Of a stretch of DNA of 64,000 nucleotides, positions 20,408 to 64,000 are shown piece by piece. The stretch spans positions 23,770,142 to 23,834,141 of the forward strand of contig CM060121.1 in NCBI GenBank assembly GCA_030522415.1. Reading direction: 5' to 3'. Within the stretch, counting starts at the first letter, position 1. Every line of letters begins with the position of its first letter. Both the position numbers and the translations under genes were made by a program. Under the pieces are notes generated by a model that saw only the letters and a program-made list of their open reading frames with translations, had not been told where the DNA came from and made no database searches. This stretch comes from Channallabes apus (Eukaryota; Chordata; Actinopteri; Siluriformes; Clariidae).

Positions 20408-20999
20408 CTGACAATAGTGAAAGCTTGATATCTTGACTTCTATCGCAACCCCAGGCCTATGTTTTTATAATTAAGTTTATTTAAAATCAAAGTTTCAAAG
20501 AATGTATGGTCAAGTCATAAATCACTAATGCATAGTTCAGTATTAAGAGAACATTTAAATGGTTGCGGACCTGTGAATTTTTTAATTCATGACTTTTAGT
20601 AATTTGGTTAATATTTCTTATAGCCTTATTTGTTTATTGACCAGTAAGTAATTATTTTTGTATTACTGTATATTGCATCATTTGAATGATATAATCTGAA
20701 GGTAAATTTATATTATAATAAACTCATTTTTATAACTGAAATTTTTAAGAACTGTTTACTAAGAGCTGTACTTCTTTTAGGCAGCTCAAAGAAGTCTGTG
20801 TACCAGTTTGTTTGTTTTTTTTTTGGCCATACAGACAAATAAAACCTTGAATATCAACACCAAAAAACTCATTTGAATCATAGAAAGCTTTACCACAGCA
20901 CTCACTTATCTTTCAAGCTTATTTTTTCCTATTTAACTCCCTGTTCTGGCTGTTTTGGTCATCAGCTCATTTTATATCCCCTTTGCTCCAAGTGTCTTC
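20408..20999. other. 3' UTR/flank of RBM43/DTC gene
   Basis: AT-rich sequence with two polyadenylation hexamers, AATAAA at 20717-20722 and 20838-20843. No additional gene is seen before the next promoter region. Confidence 0.55.
20717..20722 (+). promoter_or_regulatory. Candidate polyadenylation signal, RBM43/DTC gene
   Basis: AATAAA 310 nt after the stop codon; a second copy lies at 20838-20843. Confidence 0.5.
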
Positions 21000-21009
21000 T
21001 TTCGGTTTC
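21000..21009 (-). promoter_or_regulatory. Candidate ISRE upstream of the RING/B-box gene
   Basis: TTTCGGTTTC, extended to TTTCGGTTTCTC, fits the TTTCNNTTTCYC form of an interferon-stimulated response element. It is 395 bp before the start codon at 21404, in the short space between two genes. A TATATCC sequence lies near 21173. Confidence 0.55.
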
Positions 21010-21403
21010 TCGTCATAGCGCAAATATGCATTGTATTTCCTTCTGTTAAAGCACTTCTTTTCTTTTTGGGTGTAGCTTAAAGTTTTGCGGGAACCCAGCT
21101 GTGTAAGAAAAGCAGACTTCAGATTTCATGACATCCAGTTCCACAGTAAAACTTTTATACAGTTCTCTTCTTTTATATCCATACAGTATTTTGCGCATGA
21201 TTACCTTGCTAATGTTTTAAAGACCGGTAAAACCGGTGACCCCACCTGTTCTTTATACCACACCTCCTTGCTTATTTTCTGCATATCTACCCACACCCAT
21301 TCACACAAAATATAACTAGGAGGCTTCCTTAATGTGTTGTTCGATAGAAGCTTGTACTGAGACGCAGCATATTCTGAGCACATTTCATAAAATTAAATGT
21401 GAA

Positions 21404-22255
21404 ATGGCAAAGGGTGCCCCGAAGAACCAGGACCCTTTCAGCTGTCCCATCTGTTTGGACTCACTCGAGGATCCGGTAACTATTCCGTGTGGACATAACT
21501 ACTGCATGGCTTGCATTGAGGATTATTGGAACGAGGACAAGCGTTCTGTGTCCTACAGCTGTCCCGAGTGCAAGGAGATCTTCACACCGAGGCCTGCTCT
21601 TAACAAGAACATCATGTTTGCTGAGGTGGTAGAGCAATTAAAAAATGCAAGACTGCAAGACAGCCCACCTCGCAACCCCGGACCTGCAAGCACACTTTGT
21701 AGCATGTGCAGTGGACGAAAAAAGCAAGCTGTCAAAATCTGCCCGGATTGTGTCGAGTCAAACTCTGGAGCTCGTACGGTTCGGTATAAGGAACCCAACG
21801 TTGGAGAGAAACACACTATAGTGATCATAAACAAAGAGCCTCGAATGGATATCTGTCTCCTACACAACCTCGCCCTGGATATCTATTGTCGAACCGACCG
21901 GCAACTGATCTGTTCACTTTGCTTCACCGAAAGTCACAGAAATCATGATGCGGTTTCTCTCGCACCGATAAGTACAAAAGGACAGGAGAGTAAAAGTTCT
22001 CATAAGGATACACAGCATGGCAACAAGCATGGAAGGAGGAAATGCCAAAGGAGCAGACATGAGAGTGGGCATGGGAGTAGACACCGAAGCAGCTCCAGGA
22101 ACACCTTGCATTTAAGCGGCAGTCATGAAGTGATGCAAGGGAGTAACATGATCAGGCATGGACAAGTTGTAGGAGATGGACATATTACGAGCACACACAG
22201 GAGTAGACATGGAAGCTGGCACATGAGCAGCAGGCATGAGAGACAGCAACACTAA
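21404..22255 (+). CDS. RING + B-box protein, truncated finTRIM-like, with His/Arg-rich tail
   Basis: This single open exon encodes 283 residues from the Met in MAKGAPKNQDPFSCPICLDS. Upstream in-frame Mets exist, but this one gives the usual finTRIM spacing to the RING. The RING (C14, C17, C29, H31, C34, C37, C53, C56) is a complete C3HC4 ubiquitin-ligase finger. A B-box 1 remnant (CSMC, CPDC) has lost the following Cys/His pair. B-box 2 is complete (CLLHNLALDIYCRTDRQLIC, then SLC and H..H). After about residue 195 the coiled coil expected of a TRIM is absent. It is replaced by a low-complexity His/Arg/Ser/Gly tail with RSRHGSWH- and GHGSRHRS-type units. No B30.2 exon was found downstream. finTRIMs are fish-specific antiviral-type E3 ligases; this one would be an unusual short member. 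Confidence 0.8.
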   Translation: MAKGAPKNQDPFSCPICLDSLEDPVTIPCGHNYCMACIEDYWNEDKRSVSYSCPECKEIFTPRPALNKNIMFAEVVEQLKNARLQDSPPRNPGPASTLCSMCSGRKKQAVKICPDCVESNSGARTVRYKEPNVGEKHTIVIINKEPRMDICLLHNLALDIYCRTDRQLICSLCFTESHRNHDAVSLAPISTKGQESKSSHKDTQHGNKHGRRKCQRSRHESGHGSRHRSSSRNTLHLSGSHEVMQGSNMIRHGQVVGDGHITSTHRSRHGSWHMSSRHERQQH

Positions 22256-23549
22256 ATGTTACAGCATTACGTGGAGTATTTCGTGTCAGAGGAAGGTCAA
22301 ATATTAGTAATGAAGGAAGTATATAATACTGCATTTCCTTATTTAACCTGCAGATACTTAACATTTGCATGCAACTAATTGTTGCATTGTTTTTGACTTT
22401 TTATTTCAAGGTAAATACAATTGCCATACCTAATGTTTTGTATTATATATTTAGGATTGTTCACAAGTATTGAAGATTTTCAAAAAAAAAAAAAAAACAT
22501 TTCATATTCATGTGAGCTCATTTTATGACTTTCAAACCATAACCAGTGATTAACTGACAACCTTAGAAAGTTTTCGATCCTTTTGACTCGATCCACAACA
22601 TTAAACTACTGCTTTAGCAGTTAGGCCTAATTACCTTAAAATTAATACCGCGTTGTACATAAACTATTAGTTATGAACATAAAGGAATACATTTTTTTTT
22701 TAGGTCAATGTAGAACTATATACAGTGTGTAACTATACTATATAGAATAAGAATTTCACCATTACTGTGCGTTTGCTTACAGGACAAATAATTGCAATGT
22801 GTGCAAACAAGTTCCACACCCTTACTGCTGAAGCACAAAACCACATAATGTATATATAAATTACTAACATTATCGAGAAAAAAAAAAATAGTGAGCCAAT
22901 CAAAACCTTCAAAACTGTTCAACCTTCAACCTGCCTCCTGGAAACCTGGGTCTTTTTAGCTCCTTATTCAAGGACTTTTTCCACTTCTAAACCTTGATTC
23001 CAGTTTTTCCAGCAATTCCACTGACATACTTGAAGATTCAGCCTTATTGAATATGTATTAAATGTTTTAATTCATTAGACATAACATTCCTTTAAACCAA
23101 TGACTTAAACTCACAGGCCTCAAAATGGTGTCTGACATTTAGGGTTCAATACTGCGTACTGCGCATCCATGAGTTCCCCGACGGTGTTGCTTCCTTAAAA
23201 GCCAGGACTGGACAATATTGACCAGGTTGAAATACAATTATTCACGTTGTAAGCTTATCTTGGCTTTAACAGCAATCTTGATAAGCTGTTTATGTTATCA
23301 GATATACAGCTGGATTGTTGTCAGTAATAGCAATGGTAATAAAAATGACTGCTGACAAAAACATTGCTGTAATGTTTATGTTTGAAGATGAAATGGTACT
23401 AAATAATGGTGCAATTCCTGAAAATAAACACTGTAAAACATGGTTTAATAGATTCAGTTTGCATTCAAGTGCCTCAAATACAGTATATATGCTTATATTA
23501 TGTAGGTGCATAGGGAAAAGAAAAAAAAAACACTTTTTTGTTATGCTCT

Positions 23550-23555
23550 TTTATT
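23550..23555 (-). promoter_or_regulatory. Candidate distal vat1 polyadenylation signal
   Basis: TTTATT on the plus strand reads AATAAA on the minus strand, about 4.3 kb beyond the vat1 stop. Confidence 0.3.
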
Positions 23556-26500
23556 AGTCCTGGAAAACATGTAAGGCATAATGGTAACATCACACACAGA
23601 AGCGTTAAACGAGCTCTACGGTCCTCCTGACCACTTGTGTGAGTCACACACGATCCAAACCCAGCGTCAAGCACAGAAGCAGCGGCCCTTCACAGGGTCT
23701 CAAATACATTGGAGAGAACACTGATGGAGAGAGTTGGAGGAAGGAAAAAAAAAAGAAAAAAAAAAAGAAAAAAGAAAAAAAAAGAAAAAAAAAAAACAGT
23801 CTGTCGCATCTCTGACGTGTGTGGAAGAAAGGGTAATTAATACAAGTATGGCTCGAGAGGAGAATGATTGAAGCTATTTGGTAACTGCTGTGTTGAGTCA
23901 TGTCATGGCAAATCACTGGGGTTTTGATATACAAATGCCTAACAAGTCTATATAGAAATCTTAGTTCTTACAAATATCTTGCTGTAATTATAGGCACTAC
24001 TAAGACGGAAGGGGGGGGCGGTTTACCGAGTTTTACGGTTTTATGAGACCAAATCCTAACGTCTCATCTCAACTATCATTTGGTACGTACCCTGTTAACC
24101 AGCACGTCTAGTCGTATTTAAAAATGCTAAATTACTCACGTATAGGAAAAACTTAAGTTCAAGCAGCTCGATTCACAACACACCACTCTGAATGGCTGAA
24201 AGCAGTCCTGATGGGAGTTTCCTGTTCTGGGAAAAGTTGCACAGAGGAAGCAGTACGGCTTTGACGGAACCTCGACCGCTCTGGCTACCGTCCATGCAGC
24301 TAGATCCATTTCCACCAGAGATATGCACACCTGCAGCTAAGCCCATCTCAGTGGCCTAAAATGCAAACTGCATGCTAATGTACAAACCTCATGCCAGTGA
24401 ATGCATGCAGTCATAAAACAGATGTTTATGCATCTGGGACTAGAGACTTAGATGTGAACTGGAGAATAACTGATTTTCTTTTTGCTGTACAGCAAGATGG
24501 AGCCACGACAGGGGAAATAATGGAATCTGTGGCTCCTGTCACACCCAGCTGGAGGTTCTAGAGCCAGAACAACCCTGTAGAGAACGAGATGGAAGAACCA
24601 GGGATGGAACCTCAGTTCTGCAACTAGAATCCGGTGCAAACAGTGCAGTTTTGTGGATTAAAAAAAAAAAAAAAAAGACAACTGACGATTTAACTGTCTT
24701 TACAGAAGGATGAAATTTTCTGCTGAACGTCCGTCTGATCTTTTTTAAATTGTAAACAGCAGCAGATTTTAGAATTAACTAATTGGCAGTTCAGCCCTTC
24801 ACGAGCAGAACGAGTGCGTCAGAGAGGGAAATGCGCGCATGCTTTAGTGGAGGTATTTCAGTGTTTAACGATCGGCACAGTGAGACCTAACCAGCGGTTG
24901 CATGGATTAACGAAAAAGCCAGGAGTTCGTAAGCACCAGTAAATTTCAGCGACGCGATCAACCACACACGACAGGTACGACAGCGGTTTAAGACTTTCTT
25001 TTGAAAAACACATTTTTTTTTTTTTTTTTAACTGCCAGTCGGGTTAAAAGCGACCAGCAACGATTCACATCATTCCTCCTCTTTTGTTGGTCATTGTAGT
25101 AAGGATAAGCTGGAGTGAAGGCAAGAACCTTAAGCACAGTTTGGCACACTTAATCAGGATGAACAGAACGTCATTCCTCACATTTCAATGGAAGTGCAGC
25201 AAAGCCTGTTCAACTTAGAACCGCACAAACTGAATAGTAGGACTACACAGTAACAAAAAATAATAAAGCGCAACAACAAAAAGGTAATAGAATGAGGACG
25301 GACACCCTTCTCTCGAGTGTTAGTCGTGGTCACATGGTGCTTCAGAATTGAAGTACTTTTTCACAACATAGGGAGAGAAGCAGAGATACACACACCCCCA
25401 CAAAAAAAAACGAACTTTGATGATCCCGAAACTGAACTCGCATCAGAATTCAGTTAATCGGTCTCGTGTCAGAACACTGTCACTCTTTAGGCAAGGATGG
25501 CAGTGCTACACCCTTCCCAGTGCATTCTGGGTAACCTCCTCCATGCATGAACAAACTGGTTGAAATGAAGTTCTGTTACCTGTAGCTATTTGCAGCTCTC
25601 CTCTATATGTATGGACCAACATAATAATTAGATGCATTGTGTTGAGCACTGGAGGGGACTCCTGAGGAACGGTGGGGCTGGGCTGGGAGTGGGACTGCCA
25701 TCCCGATAAGTGCATTAAGATCCACAAGCAGAGTGCAAATAATACCAAATCAAACAGGCCATTCACCGGAAAGGGAAAGAGAGTTGGGGGGGGGGGGGGC
25801 TTACAAGTTATGTTTGTTAGAGATAAAACTGCAAGGAGAGGAGAACAAAGGAGCTACAGTAGATCTTACATGCTAGCTCATAGAATAAGGGAGGTAGAGA
25901 CAGAAAAAACACAAAACGGGGGAAAAAAAAACAAACAAAAAAAAAAACCCTCACTTAAATCTGACAACTGACCTGAGGACAGAGACGTACATTCATATAA
26001 ACTTTCAACCACATCTGTACACAAGACACACTCACAACACACTGCAGTTCTCACACAACACAAAAACCAGACCCACTGACGGAGTGACGGAAACAAAGTC
26101 GCACTGCAGTGCATCTACATTGCCATGAGAGGCAGAACACCACTACGGATGCATAAATTTAGCCGAGGGAGGAGTCAGTGGGTTCGATCGACTTGTTTCG
26201 GTGCTGGAAGTAACGCCCTTGTGACTCAACTCTGACACAGCAGCCTGAACGGGTGTCAAATCAGCACGGAGAGATTCCGAACAATATTTAATTGAATAAA
26301 AGTTTTTTTTTTTGGGGGGGACGATGACAAAAGCGTGTAAAGAAGTGTGGGAGAGATTGGAATTGGTGGGTGGGTGGATGAGTAGGGGCAACCATGTCAT
26401 CACTTGCTGGCCGAATGCCTGTTGCTATGCCAACCGGTGACGGTGAAACGCGAGAGCTAGAGGAAGAGAAGCGGAGAATCAGAAAAACAATGATTACTCT

Positions 26501-26982
26501 GGAGACAGGCCAGCGGTCATAAGGATCCGAGCGGAATGCTCCAGATAACACGGAATCCTGGAGGTGGCTCGGGAATAACACGCTATTCAGGAGCGTTTCA
26601 GCATCTCTGCTTTAATACAATAACCTGAGAATGTGTCTGCATGCCAGTGTGTGTTGGGAGGTGTTTCACTAAAGTGCTGCTCTGCAGCAGACCTCATTAA
26701 GGTTAGTGTGTTCAAGCACAGAATAATGATTTCATTAGCGTCCAGCGTGATGACTGTACGCATGCGCAGGTCATAAAAAAACGAAACAGTTTTCAGTCTG
26801 ACAAAATGTAAAAGTCACTTGATATCCATTAATTTCATGATCTTGTGTTTCTTTTGCATTTTAGACAGATTTGTAAAAATGTTCATTACTTCTAGGGGGG
26901 GGGGGGAATAAAATTTTTTAAAAATCTTAATTTGCACCAGATTTTACATTTTAGATTTAACATTTTATAATAATTAGGACAT

Positions 26983-26988
26983 TTTATT
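26983..26988 (-). promoter_or_regulatory. Candidate proximal vat1 polyadenylation signal
   Basis: Minus-strand AATAAA about 850 nt beyond the vat1 stop codon, the nearest good hexamer I found. Confidence 0.4.
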
Positions 26989-27833
26989 TTAGACTATAGT
27001 GGGCGTACATGAAATGGTGAGCAAATCAGAAACCACACTGACTCTTCCGGACTTATTGCCTTGGTGAATAATGTGGGTGGGGCTCAGCGATTAACTTTTC
27101 CGTCAAAGAGTCTGGTCCAATAAGGAGATCGGGATCACTAACTGGAAAACAGATGTGATACAGGAGACAAGTAGGGGTTTGGGATCAGGGGGAAGGGACA
27201 TTATATGAAACACCGTAGTCATGGCAACAGGACTCATGCTCAACCCTGGCATTTACCCATATTCCTTTGTGGGGACACCAGTATTACGCAAGCACACACA
27301 AAAAGCCACAATTGGAAAGAATAATCGACATAGTAGTAGTAGTAGTGCATTGTAGAGGTGAATGAAAGTGACAGGAATTAAAGCATGAAGGACTAATGGA
27401 TTTGGCAGTGTAATACTGATCCAGCATACCTCAAAAGGCACGCAGTCAAAGATTATAAAGGAAAAAAAGAAAGTGCATGAATACAGGAAAAGTAATAAGA
27501 GAAATATAGTGGCATAATAGAGTGGTATATCCCTGGCACATGAGGCATGGGAGTGTGTATGTGGGGATGCGCATGTGTGTGTGTGTGGGTGCGAGTTAGT
27601 GAGCAGCTTTTGAGTTGAATAAGGCTGGAAAAACAGTTACAGATGTCAGTGCAAGATAAATGATTTAAGGCCAGAGTAATTGCCTGGGGTTGAGCTGAGA
27701 GCTGGACTACACTGTACTTCGAAAACCACACGCACACACACAGACACACACTCAACACAGACTCAAATAATCCCCTACTCCCAAGACAAACAATTCACAG
27801 CCACCAATTTCCTGCCTAGCTTCTGCCCGACTC

Positions 27834-61692
<33,859 letters not shown>

Positions 61693-62060
61693 GTCGGTGG
61701 GCGCGTGCGATGGAAGTGGAGGAGTGAGGGGGGAAAAACGCCTCTGTTTCTCACACTTGCGTGGAACAAAAGAGAGTCGTCGGTGAGCACGCGAACGGGA
61801 CCTGCAGTCCTCTCTCTACGCGTTCAGCACGGCTGTGAGCTAAACGCCTGAGGGCGTGGAGAGAAAAAAAAATCAGAGAGGAAGAGAGAAAACGAAGGGA
61901 GTGCTGGGAGATACGCGCGACGACTACAATGACCCGCGCCTGCCAGGCTTTTTACAAAAGGGCGTGTGAGAGGCGGGGAAAGGCGGAAAAACCGGAGGAG
62001 CTGAATCACGGAATCAGGCAATAGGATGATATGGGCATTTTTTTTCCTTTTTCTAACAGG
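61693..62060 (-). promoter_or_regulatory. vat1 promoter / CpG-rich 5' region
   Basis: CpG-dense DNA continues from exon 1 to about 61990 and includes a GC-box-like GAGGCGGGG at about 61970. This is the expected position for the vat1 5' UTR and a CpG-type promoter. No TATA box is clear. Confidence 0.55.
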
Positions 62061-62880
62061 GGATGGAAACAAGGTTGCATCACCTAATTAGTTATAGGTG
62101 ACAGCACCTAATTACTAATTTAACCCTAAATGAAAGGACTAACGTTTGCCCGAATTCCACAGGAATAAAAAAGCCGTCAGATATGTAGCTGAACATGATT
62201 TACAGGATAAAGAGGTTACTCCAAAGAAATTCCAAAGAGGGTGTTTTTTTTATTTGAACTTATCAGTTTATTTTGTTTTTAAGGCTGTCGTATCTGTCAG
62301 TTACGTGTTGCAGAGAATGAATTGTGACAGTCCACATCCAACTTGATTAGATGTCGAAAATAAACAAACAAACAAAAAAATCTATATGAAAAACACACAC
62401 GAAGATTGTCTCTCCAACATACAATAATAAACTCTTGCTTAACACACCTGGTGTGTTATGTAAGTAATGGCTTAATTATGTTAATTTCCCCTATGATCAC
62501 TAGGAGTCTTTTGGTAAACCGTGTATTTAATTTATTCACACAAATGAAGTTGTTTCTGTAATAATTATTTATTCTGGCATTAAATATGATATAGGATGAT
62601 ATGGTAAAACTCATTCCATCTTAAAGGATTTAGCCTTAATTCAAGATCTCATTTAGTTTGAATTGATCATTCAATAAGTTAATCATTTTAGAGATTGAAA
62701 GAAGGAAATTTAAACCAATGGCTAATTTCGATAAACATTCCACTTACAGTTGATTATTTCTCATATAAATGTATAATATTTCAAGCTTTTTTAAAAAATT
62801 TATTTTAACGACTACAGCTTTTATCTATATAGCCAGTATGTCAAAATATTATGATGTTTCACTTCAGGTTTGAGTAAATT
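62061..62880. other. Intergenic AT-rich DNA
   Basis: No gene or known repeat is seen upstream of vat1 in this stretch. Confidence 0.5.
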
Positions 62881-62889
62881 ACTCTTCTC

Positions 62890-64000
62890 ACAGTCTAGTT
62901 CAGACCATGCAACCAGACTGCTGATTTGACAGTTGTCCAGAAGATTAACACTGTCAATGTCACAAGGAGGATAAGCCACAAGGTCATCGTTGGCTATTTG
63001 CAGAGCAAATTCATGGATAGTTGAACCAGCGACAATGTCAAAAACATCTTACCTGGGCTAAGGAGAAAAAGAACTATCCCACTGCTCTGTGGTCCAAAGA
63101 CCTCTTTTCAAATTTTTGTGTTTTATCAAGTCCAAAGTCAACATAGCAGTCTACCAGGATATTTTAGAGCGCTTCATGTTCCGTCTGCTGAAAAGATTTA
63201 TGGAGATTCTGATTTCCTTTAACAGTAGAAACTAGCAAAAACTACCATTAACTGGATTACTGACCACAATATTACTGTGCTTGATTGGCCAGAAAACTCA
63301 CCTGACCTGAACCCCTTAGGTTCTCTTACATTGTCAAGAGGAAAACCCAACAATACAGACAGGCTGAAGGATGCTATCTAATCAGATAAGCTGAAGGCTG
63401 CTATAAAAGCAACCTGGTCTTCAGTGGCACCACAGCAGTGCCACAGGCTGATCGGCTTCATGCAAAGCCACGTTGATGCAGGTATTCTTGGTAAAGGAGC
63501 CCCAGGTGAATGCATAAATAATCATACTTTTCAGAAGTTGGACATTTCTATATTGCATTTTTTATCATTAACATTTTGAGATATTGAATATTTGAGTCTC
63601 GTGAGCTATAACCCATAATATTCAAAACTATAACAAATTACAGGAATAGTTTAGCCTAAGATCTAAGTCACAGAATATTTTATTACCCGTGAATGTTGTC
63701 AGTCAGCCAAGTCTTAGATCAGATTTTTTTTCTTTTTAAAGTTGAAGCTATCATTTTTCAGGTACCATACCTCACAATACTGTAAAATTGAAGCATAAAG
63801 TTTAGCACTGTTCAAAATGCAACCCTACACCATCACATACTTGATTTAATTCATGCTGAGCCGTTCGATATTTCAGACAGATTTGATTATGTGGTCAGAT
63901 TTGATTTCTGTATTGAAAATTCTTTTTTGATTGATTGCTAATATTCTGAGATATTGGATTCTTTTTATTTTCATGAGCTATAAGCCATAATCGAAATAAA
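62890..64000 (+). mobile_element. Broken Tc1/IS630-like element, runs off the window
   Basis: Segments in order match a common teleost DD34E family: TTGACAGTTGTCCAGAAG, CTTACCTGGGCTAAGGAG, TTTTATCAAGTCCAAAGTC, then CTGTGCTTGATTGGCCAG and ACCTGACCTGAACCCC. Internal deletions and stops remove the open frame, and the block following the last motif is altered where the catalytic Glu is expected. The 3' tail motif (GAGCTATAA.CCATAAT) occurs twice, near 63603 and 63975. Confidence 0.75.

Larger units (their letters stand above)
22256..27833. other. Intergenic DNA and probable vat1 3' UTR
   Basis: No coding gene or transposon is recognised in this 5.6-kb interval, a contrast to the repeat-filled introns. 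It holds A-rich runs (about 22483, 23748-23795, 24660, 25013, 25921) and G runs (25787, 26896). Minus-strand AATAAA signals at 26983-26988 and 23550-23555 would give vat1 3' UTRs of roughly 0.85 or 4.3 kb. Confidence 0.5.

Overview
The window is teleost fish chromosomal DNA. Its protein genes have GT-AG introns and vertebrate-type products. The non-coding DNA is full of Tc1/mariner, hAT, PIF/Harbinger-like and L2/RTE repeats and long CA/TA microsatellites. The abundance of Tc1-like elements would suit a catfish-like or similar fish, but I cannot fix the species. There are no bacterial operons, CRISPR arrays or convincing RNA genes.

Layout. (1) 502-6794, minus: asb16, a complete six-exon ankyrin/SOCS-box gene with introns occupied by a mariner, a Tc1-like element and two SINEs. 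(2) 7.4-12.1 kb: a repeat block with a 5'-truncated L2 LINE, a SINE with a clear 13-bp target duplication, a degenerate Tc1 fragment and a complete Tc1 element with an open 340-residue transposase. (3) 12682-20407, plus: a five-exon gene whose first part looks like RBM43 (RRM/NID-like fold plus KH-like region) and whose C-terminus is a Deltex C-terminal (DTC) domain, with a Cys/His cluster between them. (4) 21404-22255, plus: a single-exon RING + B-box gene of finTRIM type, ending in a His/Arg/Ser/Gly-rich tail instead of a coiled coil and B30.2 domain. (5) 27834-61692, minus: vat1, six coding exons over 34 kb, with a long Lys/Glu tail and introns of about 15 kb and 10.6 kb. Intron 1 holds four transposons nested one inside another (51431-55732). 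(6) 61.7-64 kb: the CpG-rich vat1 5' flank and a broken Tc1/IS630-like element running off the window.

How the genes may work together. asb16 (Cullin-5 substrate receptor by family), the RBM43/DTC protein (Deltex-type ubiquitin ligase relative) and the RING/B-box protein all point to ubiquitin signalling. The two central genes each have a GAAANNGAAA-type interferon response core about 400 bp upstream of the start codon (12242-12251 and 21000-21009). They look like an interferon-inducible pair inserted between two housekeeping-type genes. This is the most interesting part of the window. That the two proteins cooperate is inference only.
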